A stretch of DNA of 64,000 nt, from NCBI GenBank assembly GCA_028287135.1, contig JAQBQE010000024.1, positions 1 to 64,000 of the forward strand, in the 5' to 3' direction. A program made the position numbers and the translations under genes. Every line of letters begins with the position of its first letter. Within the stretch, counting starts at the first letter, position 1. The DNA is from Myxococcales bacterium. Its GTDB lineage: Bacteria; Myxococcota_A; Polyangia; Haliangiales; Haliangiaceae. Below the pieces are notes generated by a model. That model had not been told where the DNA came from, ran no database searches, and worked only from the letters and a program-made list of their open reading frames with translations. Of this stretch, positions 46,801 to 53,576 are shown in pieces.

Positions 46801-47616
46801 CCGGGACTCTCGATCGACCTCGATCTCGCCGCCGGTCGTGCCCTGTTTCGCGCGCTCCAGTTCGCGGAGGCCGCGCAGGCGCTCCGCGGCGTGCTCGCTG
46901 CCGCACGCGCGGCGCATCGCGCCGAGACCGCATCGATCGCGGGCCTGCTGCTCGGCTGCTCGCTCGCGGATCTGCGAGAGCTCGACGAGGCGGAGCGGGT
47001 GTTCGGCGAGATGATTGCGGACTGTGAGCTGCGCGGTGACAGGTTCCATCTCGCGGCCGCGTATGGAAATCGCGCCTGGTTGTGGTCGGCACGCGGACAG
47101 ATCGAACGCACCTCCTCGGATCTCCGCCTCGCGATCGAGCTCGCACGCGAGAGCGGGCAGGCGCACTTCGAGCGGGTCGCCACGCACAACCTCGCCGAAC
47201 ATCGGCTGTGGGAGAACGAGCTCGAGGACGCCCTCCAGCTCGCTCGCCGTGGCCTGGCGCTCCAGATGCGCGCGGGAGAAGGTTCGACCCGTCCCGACCG
47301 GCTGCTACTCGCGCGGATCCTCGCGGCACTCGGCGACCATGCCGAGCTGGTGGAGGTGCTCGAGACGTTTGCTGCGGAAGAGATCGGTGAGGACGAGGCC
47401 GCGGTGATCGGCGTTCTGCGCGCCGTGGTCGCGCGTGAGGATGCGGAGAAGTGGGGTACCGCGCTCGCCGCCACGCGAGATCTGTTCGTCCAGCTCCGGC
47501 TCGAGCTCTGGCAGCTCGCAGCCCGACAGGGCCGTCTTTCCGCGGACCTACGCGCCACGGCGATCGAGCTCGCGACCGCCGATCCGGTGTGGAGCCGTCG
47601 GGTGGGCGAGCTGTGA
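43846..47616 (+). CDS. Giant Ser/Thr kinase with zinc-ribbon, pseudo-cyclase-like, ATPase and TPR domains
   Basis: A 1256-residue cytosolic protein, GTG start. A CxxC..CxxH zinc-ribbon-like head uses Cys4, Cys7, Cys17 and His20. The kinase domain (about 40-295) has IGSGGFASVW, HRD at 154-156 (VHRDLKPDN) and DLG instead of DFG at 174-176. A cyclase-like domain (about 305-430) follows, then an AAA/STAND-type ATPase (about 525-800) with Walker A GEPGVGKT at 533-540 and helical repeats (about 830-1230, TPR-like, LDEAERVFGEMIADC). It resembles PknK-type kinases with ATPase-TPR sensor halves. The kinase may be regulated by partners bound to the TPRs. It is co-transcribed with the preceding kinase. 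Confidence 0.85.
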   Translation: MARCVTCHRRLATGAPCPEHGGAPAIEPSSPMPSARPVWTQPLGEVIGSGGFASVWAIPGGGVLKVAHADHDLARSRLAREAEALGAIGAPAVPRLHGHGVLADGRAWIAMEKIEGTSIADVTTAGPLRADRAVAIVVATLDALTRVHAAQLVHRDLKPDNLVRRANGTVVILDLGLARKLPVDPDDPTRANVQVGSLEYAPPEQLIDAASVDVQADIYAIGCILYELCAGRPPFIGDAAALERAHAALRPPRLGAMAAVPAALEAICMDCLAKDPAKRPRDAKDLRARLLATRDTPSIARSVPAISQITESKQPVVLIWVELPKVDRTVLAMLAARHVLVISQRGRRVFGALLGSAHADPATTAIALARDLAAAGARVAIHLDALRITGSTLHGESIEKPESWLPTSAWSGVILTRALASVAQAPTRPDDAAGPGFRLLAEVSDAPELFGRDALLTDLAADAAVALHGTPAPDRSGAGTIPPIKVTLTSSISDAITPGGISRTGSRSRSISRSGARSGIWRPNGPAFALLVGEPGVGKTVFAAELGRRLAELGAQVHLATVPAPGAGKPPPLAGLIGIPEGPPVRAIGDALRAAARRRPTAVILDDLHLAEHDLLDALEYATLGGESLPLWVFGIAAPRLDVRRPKLGTGAERHRKDVLPPLDEDSAVSMATSLLRPAEYPPMRAVRQLVSLAHRNPLHLTMLVREIHERGAIRKRPGGEFFLDTSALDQIEPIALGPWLAAREVAGLAPELVALARVCAVLGDELAREELAAVIETLEQRGAPSTLIDLDVGLRELTVAGLLVETARGHAFKQALVAEGIYATSDAGMRGWIHEAALGYWRAAPSPDPSIAARIARHAEAVGSVEVAAAAFATLGRIAEREHRMLDADQAWSGAMRNLPHRDTDRASALLGLARARLRLHRLREALELLEEATAISREVGDLALEVESMIEQGIVLDFTEDFEASKCVAERARARLASSPVPHPGLSIDLDLAAGRALFRALQFAEAAQALRGVLAAARAAHRAETASIAGLLLGCSLADLRELDEAERVFGEMIADCELRGDRFHLAAAYGNRAWLWSARGQIERTSSDLRLAIELARESGQAHFERVATHNLAEHRLWENELEDALQLARRGLALQMRAGEGSTRPDRLLLARILAALGDHAELVEVLETFAAEEIGEDEAAVIGVLRAVVAREDAEKWGTALAATRDLFVQLRLELWQLAARQGRLSADLRATAIELATADPVWSRRVGEL

Positions 47617-47721
47617 TCGGTTTCGTGCTCTGAACGGCGCTGTGGGCGCGTGACGCCAGAGGCCTACAGTGTGCCCAACATAGCGATCTTGCACAATTAT
47701 CTGGGGTAGCGATGATGGGGT

Positions 47722-48714
47722 ATGCGGTTGTTTGCCCTGGTTCTGGCCTCGCTGCTTCTCGTCGGTTGCACCGATGAGTTGTTCCCCGAGGAAGGTGCGT
47801 ACTCGAGCTCGGTGACGACCAACAACCGGTTGTCCTCGAACCGCCTCGCGTCCAACCGCCTCGCGTCCAACCGCCTCGCATCCAACCGCCTGGCGTCCAA
47901 CCGCCTGGCGTCGAACCGGCTCGCGGCCGACCTCTCCACCTGGGGTGATCTGCTCGCGGATCCCGAGGGCCAGGAGCTGCTGACGTACATCATCAGCTGT
48001 GCGCTTCCGGAAGGCGTGACGGTCGTCGCGACCGATCCGGTGACGCACAACCAGCTCGAGTTCTTCGGCTCGCTCAACCTCGCGCCGGAGTGGGCGGATC
48101 GCGATCTCGATCGCGCGGGTCGCGGCTGGGTCAGCGCGTGTCTGCTCGCGCGCGTCAACGCGAACGACACCACGGTCTCGATCTCGATGCGTGGTCCCAA
48201 TGGCCATCTCGGAACCACCGCGGCCGAGCGCGCCGACTACTCGCTGCAGGAGGGCGCGTTCTTCGGTGACCTGTTCAACGATCCGAGCGATCCGCTCAAG
48301 TGGTACGCGTGTCGCGGCAAGGATCAGGCAGTCGGCGAGATCGGCGGTCTGGCCGATCGCGACTGCACCGAGCCGTCCCCGACCGATCCGACCAAGACGA
48401 TCTGCGGCTTCAACTTCGCCGGTGACTGCGCCGACTTCGTGGCGCCGGCGAACGTCTATGCGTGCAAGAAGGTCGTCAACGGCTACTACACGGAGTGCGC
48501 GACGACGTCGGTGTTCCCGACCAAGGTGACGCACGGCCACGGCCACAGCGGCGGTCATCACGGCCACGGTCATCACTACGGGCACTACAAGGACGGCGGA
48601 CATCACGACGACGACGACGACGACGATGACGATGACGACCACGGTGACTGTCGCGGCGACAAGAAGTACTTCGAGCAGGTGATCACCACCTACGCGCTCC
48701 CCAACATCCCGTGA
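47722..48714 (+). CDS. Lipoprotein with NRLxS pentapeptide repeats and His/Asp-rich tail
   Basis: A 330-residue lipoprotein, MRLFALVLASLLLVGC with Cys16. Residues 35-69 are seven tandem five-residue units (NRLSS, five NRLAS and NRLAA). A folded part with several cysteines follows (about 75-265). Residues 272-290 alternate His and Gly (GHGHSGGHHGHGHHYGH), then a run of about ten Asp, both typical metal-binding features. The gene overlaps the next start by four bases (GTGA). I recall five-residue Asn/Leu repeats in other myxobacterial surface proteins, but this family is not known to me by name. Metal binding is inferred. Confidence 0.72.
   Translation: MRLFALVLASLLLVGCTDELFPEEGAYSSSVTTNNRLSSNRLASNRLASNRLASNRLASNRLASNRLAADLSTWGDLLADPEGQELLTYIISCALPEGVTVVATDPVTHNQLEFFGSLNLAPEWADRDLDRAGRGWVSACLLARVNANDTTVSISMRGPNGHLGTTAAERADYSLQEGAFFGDLFNDPSDPLKWYACRGKDQAVGEIGGLADRDCTEPSPTDPTKTICGFNFAGDCADFVAPANVYACKKVVNGYYTECATTSVFPTKVTHGHGHSGGHHGHGHHYGHYKDGGHHDDDDDDDDDDDHGDCRGDKKYFEQVITTYALPNIP
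47824..47928 (+). repeat. Seven 15-base tandem units in the NRLxS lipoprotein
   Basis: Units of AAC-CGN-CTN-GCN-TCC type; the middle five are near-identical (AACCGCCTCGCGTCC or variants with CTG or GCA). The first and last units have drifted. Each unit codes five residues, so copy-number change keeps frame and alters surface repeat length. Confidence 0.88.
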
Positions 48715-49688
48715 AGCGCTTCGCGATCGTGCTGCTGGCCACCCTCGGGTGCGGCCAGCCCCAGGGCTCGATGCTCGACGGCGGCGTCGACGGCGGCGGC
48801 GGTGGCGACGGCGCGACCGGTGACGGCACCGAGGGCACCGCCGACGCGCCGATCGACGGGCCTCCGATCGCGAGCTGCCCGGTCGACACGTGGTGCATCG
48901 AGAGCGCTCCGATCGCGCCGACGCTGCTATCCGCGGTTCACGCGGTCAGCGCGAACGACGTGTTCGCCGTCGGTAACGGCGGCACGATCCTTCGCCGGCA
49001 GAACGGATCGTGGTCGGCGATGGCGAGTGGGACCACGGAGAACCTGCGCGGCGTGTGGGGCGCGAGCTCGTCGGACGTGTGGGCCGTCGGCGCGGCGGGC
49101 ACCGTGCTGCGATTCAACGGCATCGCGTGGTCGCCGGTCAGCGGCGTCCTCGACATCGACTACACCGCCGTCTCGGGATCGAGCGCGACGGATGTCTGGA
49201 TCGTCGGCACCAGCCGGTTCCAGCGCTGGAACGGCACGAGCTGGTCGGTCCAGTCGATCGCGGGAACCTTGCTCGCGGTGTCGGGGACTGCACCCAACAA
49301 CATCTGGATCGGTACCGAGTCGGTCTACCTCAAGCGCTACGCGAGCTCGTGGACGACCGTGATGCCCGGTGGCGGCACCGACTTCTACGCGGTCAAGGCG
49401 CTGTCGGCGACCAACGTCTGGGCGAGCACGCCGGGCGCCGGCACCGTGCACTACAACGGCTCGACCTGGGCGCAGGTCGCGACGCCGGGCGCCGTGTTCG
49501 TCGGCTTCCATGCGCTGTCGGCGACCGACATCTGGGGCGTCTCGCAGGCGAAGACCGGTCACTGGAATGGGACGGCGTGGACGATCACGCAGCCGGCCGC
49601 GGTGACGAGCTCGCTGTGGGGGATCAGCGGCGCGGGCGCGGACGTCTGGGCCGTCGGCTCGGATTCGATGATCGTGCACCGCCACTGA
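48711..49688 (+). CDS. Lipoprotein beta-propeller-like surface protein
   Basis: A 325-residue lipoprotein, MKRFAIVLLATLGC with Cys14. A Gly/Asp linker (18-45) follows, then a Trp-rich repeat domain in which a phrase of the type [S/A]xxDVWAVGxxGTxxRxNGxxW recurs about six times (NDVFAVGNGGTILRRQNG, SDVWAVGAAGTVLRFNG, TDVWIVGTSRFQRWNG, ADVWAVGSDSM). This is the layout of a propeller with about six blades. Its start overlaps the stop of the NRLxS lipoprotein by four bases, so both should be made together and may form one surface complex. Confidence 0.75.
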   Translation: MKRFAIVLLATLGCGQPQGSMLDGGVDGGGGGDGATGDGTEGTADAPIDGPPIASCPVDTWCIESAPIAPTLLSAVHAVSANDVFAVGNGGTILRRQNGSWSAMASGTTENLRGVWGASSSDVWAVGAAGTVLRFNGIAWSPVSGVLDIDYTAVSGSSATDVWIVGTSRFQRWNGTSWSVQSIAGTLLAVSGTAPNNIWIGTESVYLKRYASSWTTVMPGGGTDFYAVKALSATNVWASTPGAGTVHYNGSTWAQVATPGAVFVGFHALSATDIWGVSQAKTGHWNGTAWTITQPAAVTSSLWGISGAGADVWAVGSDSMIVHRH

Positions 49689-49719
49689 CCCGGGCCGAAC
49701 GAATGCTACGCTTGATGGC

Positions 49720-50379
49720 GTGAGCATCACGAAGCGCATCCTCGAAGGAGCGCAATCGAGCCTGTCGCGGCTGACCTCGCTGGTGATCGTCGATGACGAG
49801 CCGCTGAGCCACGTCGAGACCGCGGCGCTGCAGGTCGAGCTGCTGGCGCGCAAGGCGGGCCGCGAGAAGGCGCCTCACAAGCCGGGCGATACGCCGCTCG
49901 CACGGATCGCGACCTCCGATCCGGCGGCCCGGGCCGCGCGCGACAAGGCCGCCCGCGAGCGAGCGGCGCGGATTCACCGCGATCGCGACGAGCGCGAGGC
50001 ACGCCAGAAGGCGACCGCGGACGAGCAGTTCCGTCGGATGAAGGAGCAGGCCGCACGCGGTGGGCCGAGCGCGTGGACCTCGACGAGCAGCAGTGGCGGC
50101 ACCGGAAGCAGCTCGTCGACGTCGTCGTCCTCGCATTCGAGCGCGCGCCCGCCGCGACCGGGCAGCACCGAGGCCAAGGTCGCCGACTGGTACCGGATCC
50201 TCGATCTCCAGGTCGGTGCGGACATGGCGCAGATCAAGACGTCGTATCGCCAGCTCATGCGCAAGTACCACCCGGATATGCACGCCGGGAATCCGTCGAA
50301 GCAGAAGGCCGCGACGGAGCTGTCGATGCGGGTGACGACCGCCTACAACGGGCTCGTCGAGCATCTCGAGAAGAAGTAA
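49720..50379 (+). CDS. Protein with C-terminal J domain
   Basis: A 219-residue protein, GTG start. Residues 1-120 are Arg/Ala/Glu-rich and probably helical or disordered, with a Ser/Gly linker (about 115-140). The J domain lies at about 150-219 with DWYRILDLQVGADMAQIKTSYRQLMRKYHPDMHAG, including the HPD tripeptide that stimulates DnaK ATPase. Only the end is a J domain, so it is likely a recruiter of Hsp70 to a specific client. It has no signal peptide. The methyltransferase gene follows 36 bases later. Confidence 0.88.
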   Translation: MSITKRILEGAQSSLSRLTSLVIVDDEPLSHVETAALQVELLARKAGREKAPHKPGDTPLARIATSDPAARAARDKAARERAARIHRDRDEREARQKATADEQFRRMKEQAARGGPSAWTSTSSSGGTGSSSSTSSSSHSSARPPRPGSTEAKVADWYRILDLQVGADMAQIKTSYRQLMRKYHPDMHAGNPSKQKAATELSMRVTTAYNGLVEHLEKK

Positions 50380-50415
50380 CGCCCCCGTCATAATGCGGCG
50401 TGATAAACCCGCGGC

Positions 50416-51267
50416 GTGGATATCCAGAGCTCTGCGTCGAAGACCGCGCTGATGGTGTGCGCCTATCGCGCGCGCGCCAGCCGGTGGCCCAAGCCGCTGT
50501 TCGTCGATCCATGGGCCGACACGCTCGCGGGTGACGATGGCCACGACATCGCGCGCCGGCTCGATCAGCAGTTCGCACCGATGGAGACCTGGCTCGCGTT
50601 GCGCGTTGCCTATCTCGATCGGCTCGTCGCGCAGGCGGTCGATCGGCTGTCGATCCGGCAGGTCGTGATCCTCGGTGCCGGCTACGACACCCGCGCCGCG
50701 CGGTTGCCGCGTGCTGGCGTGAGCTACTTCGAGGTCGATCATCCCGCGACCCAGGCGGCCAAGCGCGAGCGCCTCGGCCGGCTCGAGGGCTATCCGATCG
50801 ATGCCGCGATCTACGTGACGTGTAATTTCGAGCGCGAGGATCCGATCGAGCGGCTGGTGGCGAGCGGCTTCGACGCGACCGAGCCTGCGCTCGTGATCTG
50901 GGAAGGCGTGGTCCCGTACCTCACCGAGGCGGCGGTGCGCGCGACGGCGACCCGGCTCGCGAGCGGTCTCGATCCGCGCTCGCTCGTTGCGTTCGATTAC
51001 GTTGGCAAGAAGCTGGCCGCCGGGGCGAACCTGTCCGCCAAGGACCAGCAGACCCGCGACTACGTCGGTGAGCTCGGTGAGCCGATCCAGTTCGGCACCG
51101 ACGATCCCTTGCCGCTGCTCTACGACTGCGGCTTTCGCTGGGTGCGTTCGCTCGACTTCAACGAGCTCGCGCTCGAGCTCCTCGGTGACTACCAGCGCGA
51201 CCGCCAGTTCAGGTTCCAGCACATCGCCCTGGCCGCCGTGCGTACGCCGGTGGCTGGATGGCCCTGA
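50416..51267 (+). CDS. Class I SAM-dependent methyltransferase, TIGR00027/LCMT-like
   Basis: A 283-residue protein with GTG start. It carries the leucine-carboxyl methyltransferase-like pattern: MDIQSSASKTALMVCAYRARASRWPKPLFVDPWADTLAG, then QVVILGAGYDTRAARLP (SAM-binding loop), then FEVDHPATQAAKRERL and WEGVVPYLTEAAV. In bacteria this family often methylates small acids or polyketide-type products. The substrate is unknown. Its last ten bases overlap the start of the membrane glycosyltransferase-like gene, so translation is linked. Confidence 0.88.
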   Translation: MDIQSSASKTALMVCAYRARASRWPKPLFVDPWADTLAGDDGHDIARRLDQQFAPMETWLALRVAYLDRLVAQAVDRLSIRQVVILGAGYDTRAARLPRAGVSYFEVDHPATQAAKRERLGRLEGYPIDAAIYVTCNFEREDPIERLVASGFDATEPALVIWEGVVPYLTEAAVRATATRLASGLDPRSLVAFDYVGKKLAAGANLSAKDQQTRDYVGELGEPIQFGTDDPLPLLYDCGFRWVRSLDFNELALELLGDYQRDRQFRFQHIALAAVRTPVAGWP

Positions 51268-53351
51268 TCACGAAGCATCGAGCCACGCTCCGGCGCTACC
51301 TGCCGGTCGCCGTGATCGCGATCCTCGCGGTCGCGATCGCGTGGATGTTTGCGGGCATCACGCTGCGCTACACGCGCCCGATGGGGTTGCCGCTCGACGA
51401 CAGCTACATCTACCTGACCTATGCCAAGCAGTTCGGTCGCGCGCAGCCGTTCACGTACTTCCCGGGCGGCGGCTACTCCGCCGGTTCGACGAGCGTGCTG
51501 TGGCCGATGCTGCTCGCGCCGTTCTGGACGCTCGGCGCCCGCGGTCACGCGCTGGTCTGGGTCTCGTTCCTGATGTGCACGGTGCTCTACGTCGCGACGT
51601 GTCTCGGCGTGTCCCGGGTCGTGCACCGGATCGCCGGTGAGGTCGGCGGCGTCGTCGCGGCGGTGATCCTCCTCGGGATAGGGGCGTTCGCGTGGACCTC
51701 GCTGTCGGGGATGGAGGTCGCGTTCGCGGCCGCGCTCCTGGTCGCGACGATCTGGCTGCTGCTCGACCAGCCCGCCACCGGGCGTCCGACCAGGCGGCTG
51801 ATCGCGTGCCTCGCGGCGCTCTCGCTGTCACGTCCCGAGGCGACGCTGCTCGTGATCGCGATCGTCGGTCTTGCCGGCCTGCAGCGTCTTCGCCAGCGCG
51901 ACGTTCGCAGCGCGCTGTGGTGGATGCTTCCGCTGATCGCTCCGGCGCTGTGGATGATCGCGAACAAGCTGCTCGCGGGGCAGCTGTTCCCCAATACGGG
52001 CGTGGTCAAGAGTCACTTCTATCTTCCCGGGTTTGACTGGACGTACTGGCGGACCACCGTCGTCGACCAGACCGGCACGATGTTGAAGACGCTGTTCTGG
52101 GATCCGGCGAGTCCGCTGGTCTGGCCGCGCGCGGTCCTCGTGCTGTGGCTCGCGGGTGCGGTGCGCATCGTCCTGTGGGGCAGGCGCGAGAACCGGCGGC
52201 TGGTCGCCGCGCTGCTCCTGCTCGCACCGTTCGCGCTGATGCTCGCGGTCGTCGGCTCGTCGGGGCAGGTCCGCGATCCGTGGAAGTTCCAGAACTACCG
52301 CTACATCGCTCCGGCGTTCGCACTGCTCGTGATCCCGGTGGGCTGTGCGTTTGCCGCGATCGGAACGCGTCGCGAGGTGCAGTGGGGTGTCGCGAGCGCC
52401 GGCCTCGTCCTCTCGCTCCTGTTCGCGCGCGCGGCGCTGCCCGGGCTCGTCGTCCAGGCGAAGAACTTCGCGCAGGGCGCGATGGATACCAACACGCAGG
52501 TCGTGGCGATCGGCCACTACGTGAACCGCAAGCTCCCCGATGCGTCGGTGATGTTCCACGACGCCGGCGCGATCGCCTATTACGGCGATGGCCGCGTCTA
52601 CGACATGCTCGGTCTCGTCACGAATTACCAGGCGGGCATCGCGAACCATGGACCTGGCTCGCGGTTCGAGTTCCTCGAGAGCTTGCCGGCCGAGAAGCGC
52701 CCGACTCACTTCGCGTACTACCCGGCGTGGCTCGGCACCAGCGAGCTGTTCGGTGACGTGCTGCTCCACACGCCGATCCGCCCCGGCATCGCGCCGAACC
52801 GCCATGTCGGCGACAGCGACATGCAGGTGATCGCTGCGAGCTGGGATCACGTCGGGACCGCGGAGCAGCCACTCACCGATCACCCGGGCTGGACGATGGT
52901 CGATCGGATCGACATCGCGCACCTCGCGAGCGAGCGTGCGCATGGCTGGATCGGCGCACTCGGTCGCCGGAAGATGGGCGATCCGACGGCGCGCTGGTCG
53001 TTCGTCGGCCGCGAGGTCGGTGCCCACGGCCTCGTCCTCGATGGTGGTCGAACGATCCGCGGTGGCAGCGAGCAGCTCACGATCACGCGCGATCCGGCCA
53101 AGCCGGTGCGGCTCGTGCTGCGCACCGCGGGGCTGTCGGGCTACCCGTTCCACGAGACGATCACGACGCCGGTCGAGCTGAAGGTCCTCGACGCCAGCGG
53201 CCGCGTCCTCGCGACCCAGACGCTACCCGCGCCGCAGGGTCAGCTCGTCGAGGTCGTGTTCGAGCTTCCGGCGGGAACGCCCGCGACGCTGCGCACGCAG
53301 GCAGCGAGCCCCTACCGCGCGTTCCACTGGTTCGTCCTGCAGCCGGAGTGA
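51258..53351 (+). CDS. Multi-spanning membrane protein, GT-C-type glycosyltransferase-like
   Basis: A 697-residue inner-membrane protein with about ten to twelve helices in residues 12-400, and a large C-terminal periplasmic domain (about 430-697). A first-loop acidic motif in PLDDSYIYLTYAKQFGRAQPF followed by FPGGGYSAGSTSVLWPMLLAPFW is typical of GT-C enzymes that use lipid-linked sugars. The C-terminal part reads as a beta-sandwich (LVLRTAGLSGYPF, VELKVLDASGRVLATQ). It may add sugars to an exported glycan or lipid. It overlaps the methyltransferase gene by ten bases; the pair may modify one product. Confidence 0.78.
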   Translation: MALITKHRATLRRYLPVAVIAILAVAIAWMFAGITLRYTRPMGLPLDDSYIYLTYAKQFGRAQPFTYFPGGGYSAGSTSVLWPMLLAPFWTLGARGHALVWVSFLMCTVLYVATCLGVSRVVHRIAGEVGGVVAAVILLGIGAFAWTSLSGMEVAFAAALLVATIWLLLDQPATGRPTRRLIACLAALSLSRPEATLLVIAIVGLAGLQRLRQRDVRSALWWMLPLIAPALWMIANKLLAGQLFPNTGVVKSHFYLPGFDWTYWRTTVVDQTGTMLKTLFWDPASPLVWPRAVLVLWLAGAVRIVLWGRRENRRLVAALLLLAPFALMLAVVGSSGQVRDPWKFQNYRYIAPAFALLVIPVGCAFAAIGTRREVQWGVASAGLVLSLLFARAALPGLVVQAKNFAQGAMDTNTQVVAIGHYVNRKLPDASVMFHDAGAIAYYGDGRVYDMLGLVTNYQAGIANHGPGSRFEFLESLPAEKRPTHFAYYPAWLGTSELFGDVLLHTPIRPGIAPNRHVGDSDMQVIAASWDHVGTAEQPLTDHPGWTMVDRIDIAHLASERAHGWIGALGRRKMGDPTARWSFVGREVGAHGLVLDGGRTIRGGSEQLTITRDPAKPVRLVLRTAGLSGYPFHETITTPVELKVLDASGRVLATQTLPAPQGQLVEVVFELPAGTPATLRTQAASPYRAFHWFVLQPE

Positions 53352-53352
53352 A

Positions 53353-53576
53353 TCAGCGGAGCTCGCGGCGGACGATCGCTGCGCCCTCGACCATCGCGCG
53401 CATCTTCTGGATGGCGACGACGCGCGGGAGCTGCTTGAGGCCGCAGTCGGTGGTCAGCGTGACGCGCTCGGGCTCGATGTGCGCGAGCACCTTGCGCACC
53501 CGATCGGCGACCTGCTCGGGATGCTCGATCTCGAGGGTGCGGACATCGATCACGCCGACGTGCGCCTTCTTGTCGG
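53353..53576 (-). pseudogene. 3' remnant of cobalamin-independent methionine synthase (metE)
   Basis: This minus-strand frame of about 74 residues matches the end of MetE: DKKAHVGVIDVRTLEIEHPE, VADRVRKVLAHIEPERVTL, TTDCGLKQLP and VAIQKMRAMVEGA. The Cys in TDCGLK is a zinc ligand in the whole enzyme. The family is about 340-750 residues long, so at least three quarters of the gene is missing. The homology starts exactly at the stop codon of the SpoIID-like gene and there is no start codon. The remaining frame is intact, so the loss is probably recent. Confidence 0.8.

Noticed and set aside
47824..47928. Possible CRISPR-like array
   Set aside because: The repeats are 15 bases with no spacers and stay in frame, so they are coding tandem repeats.
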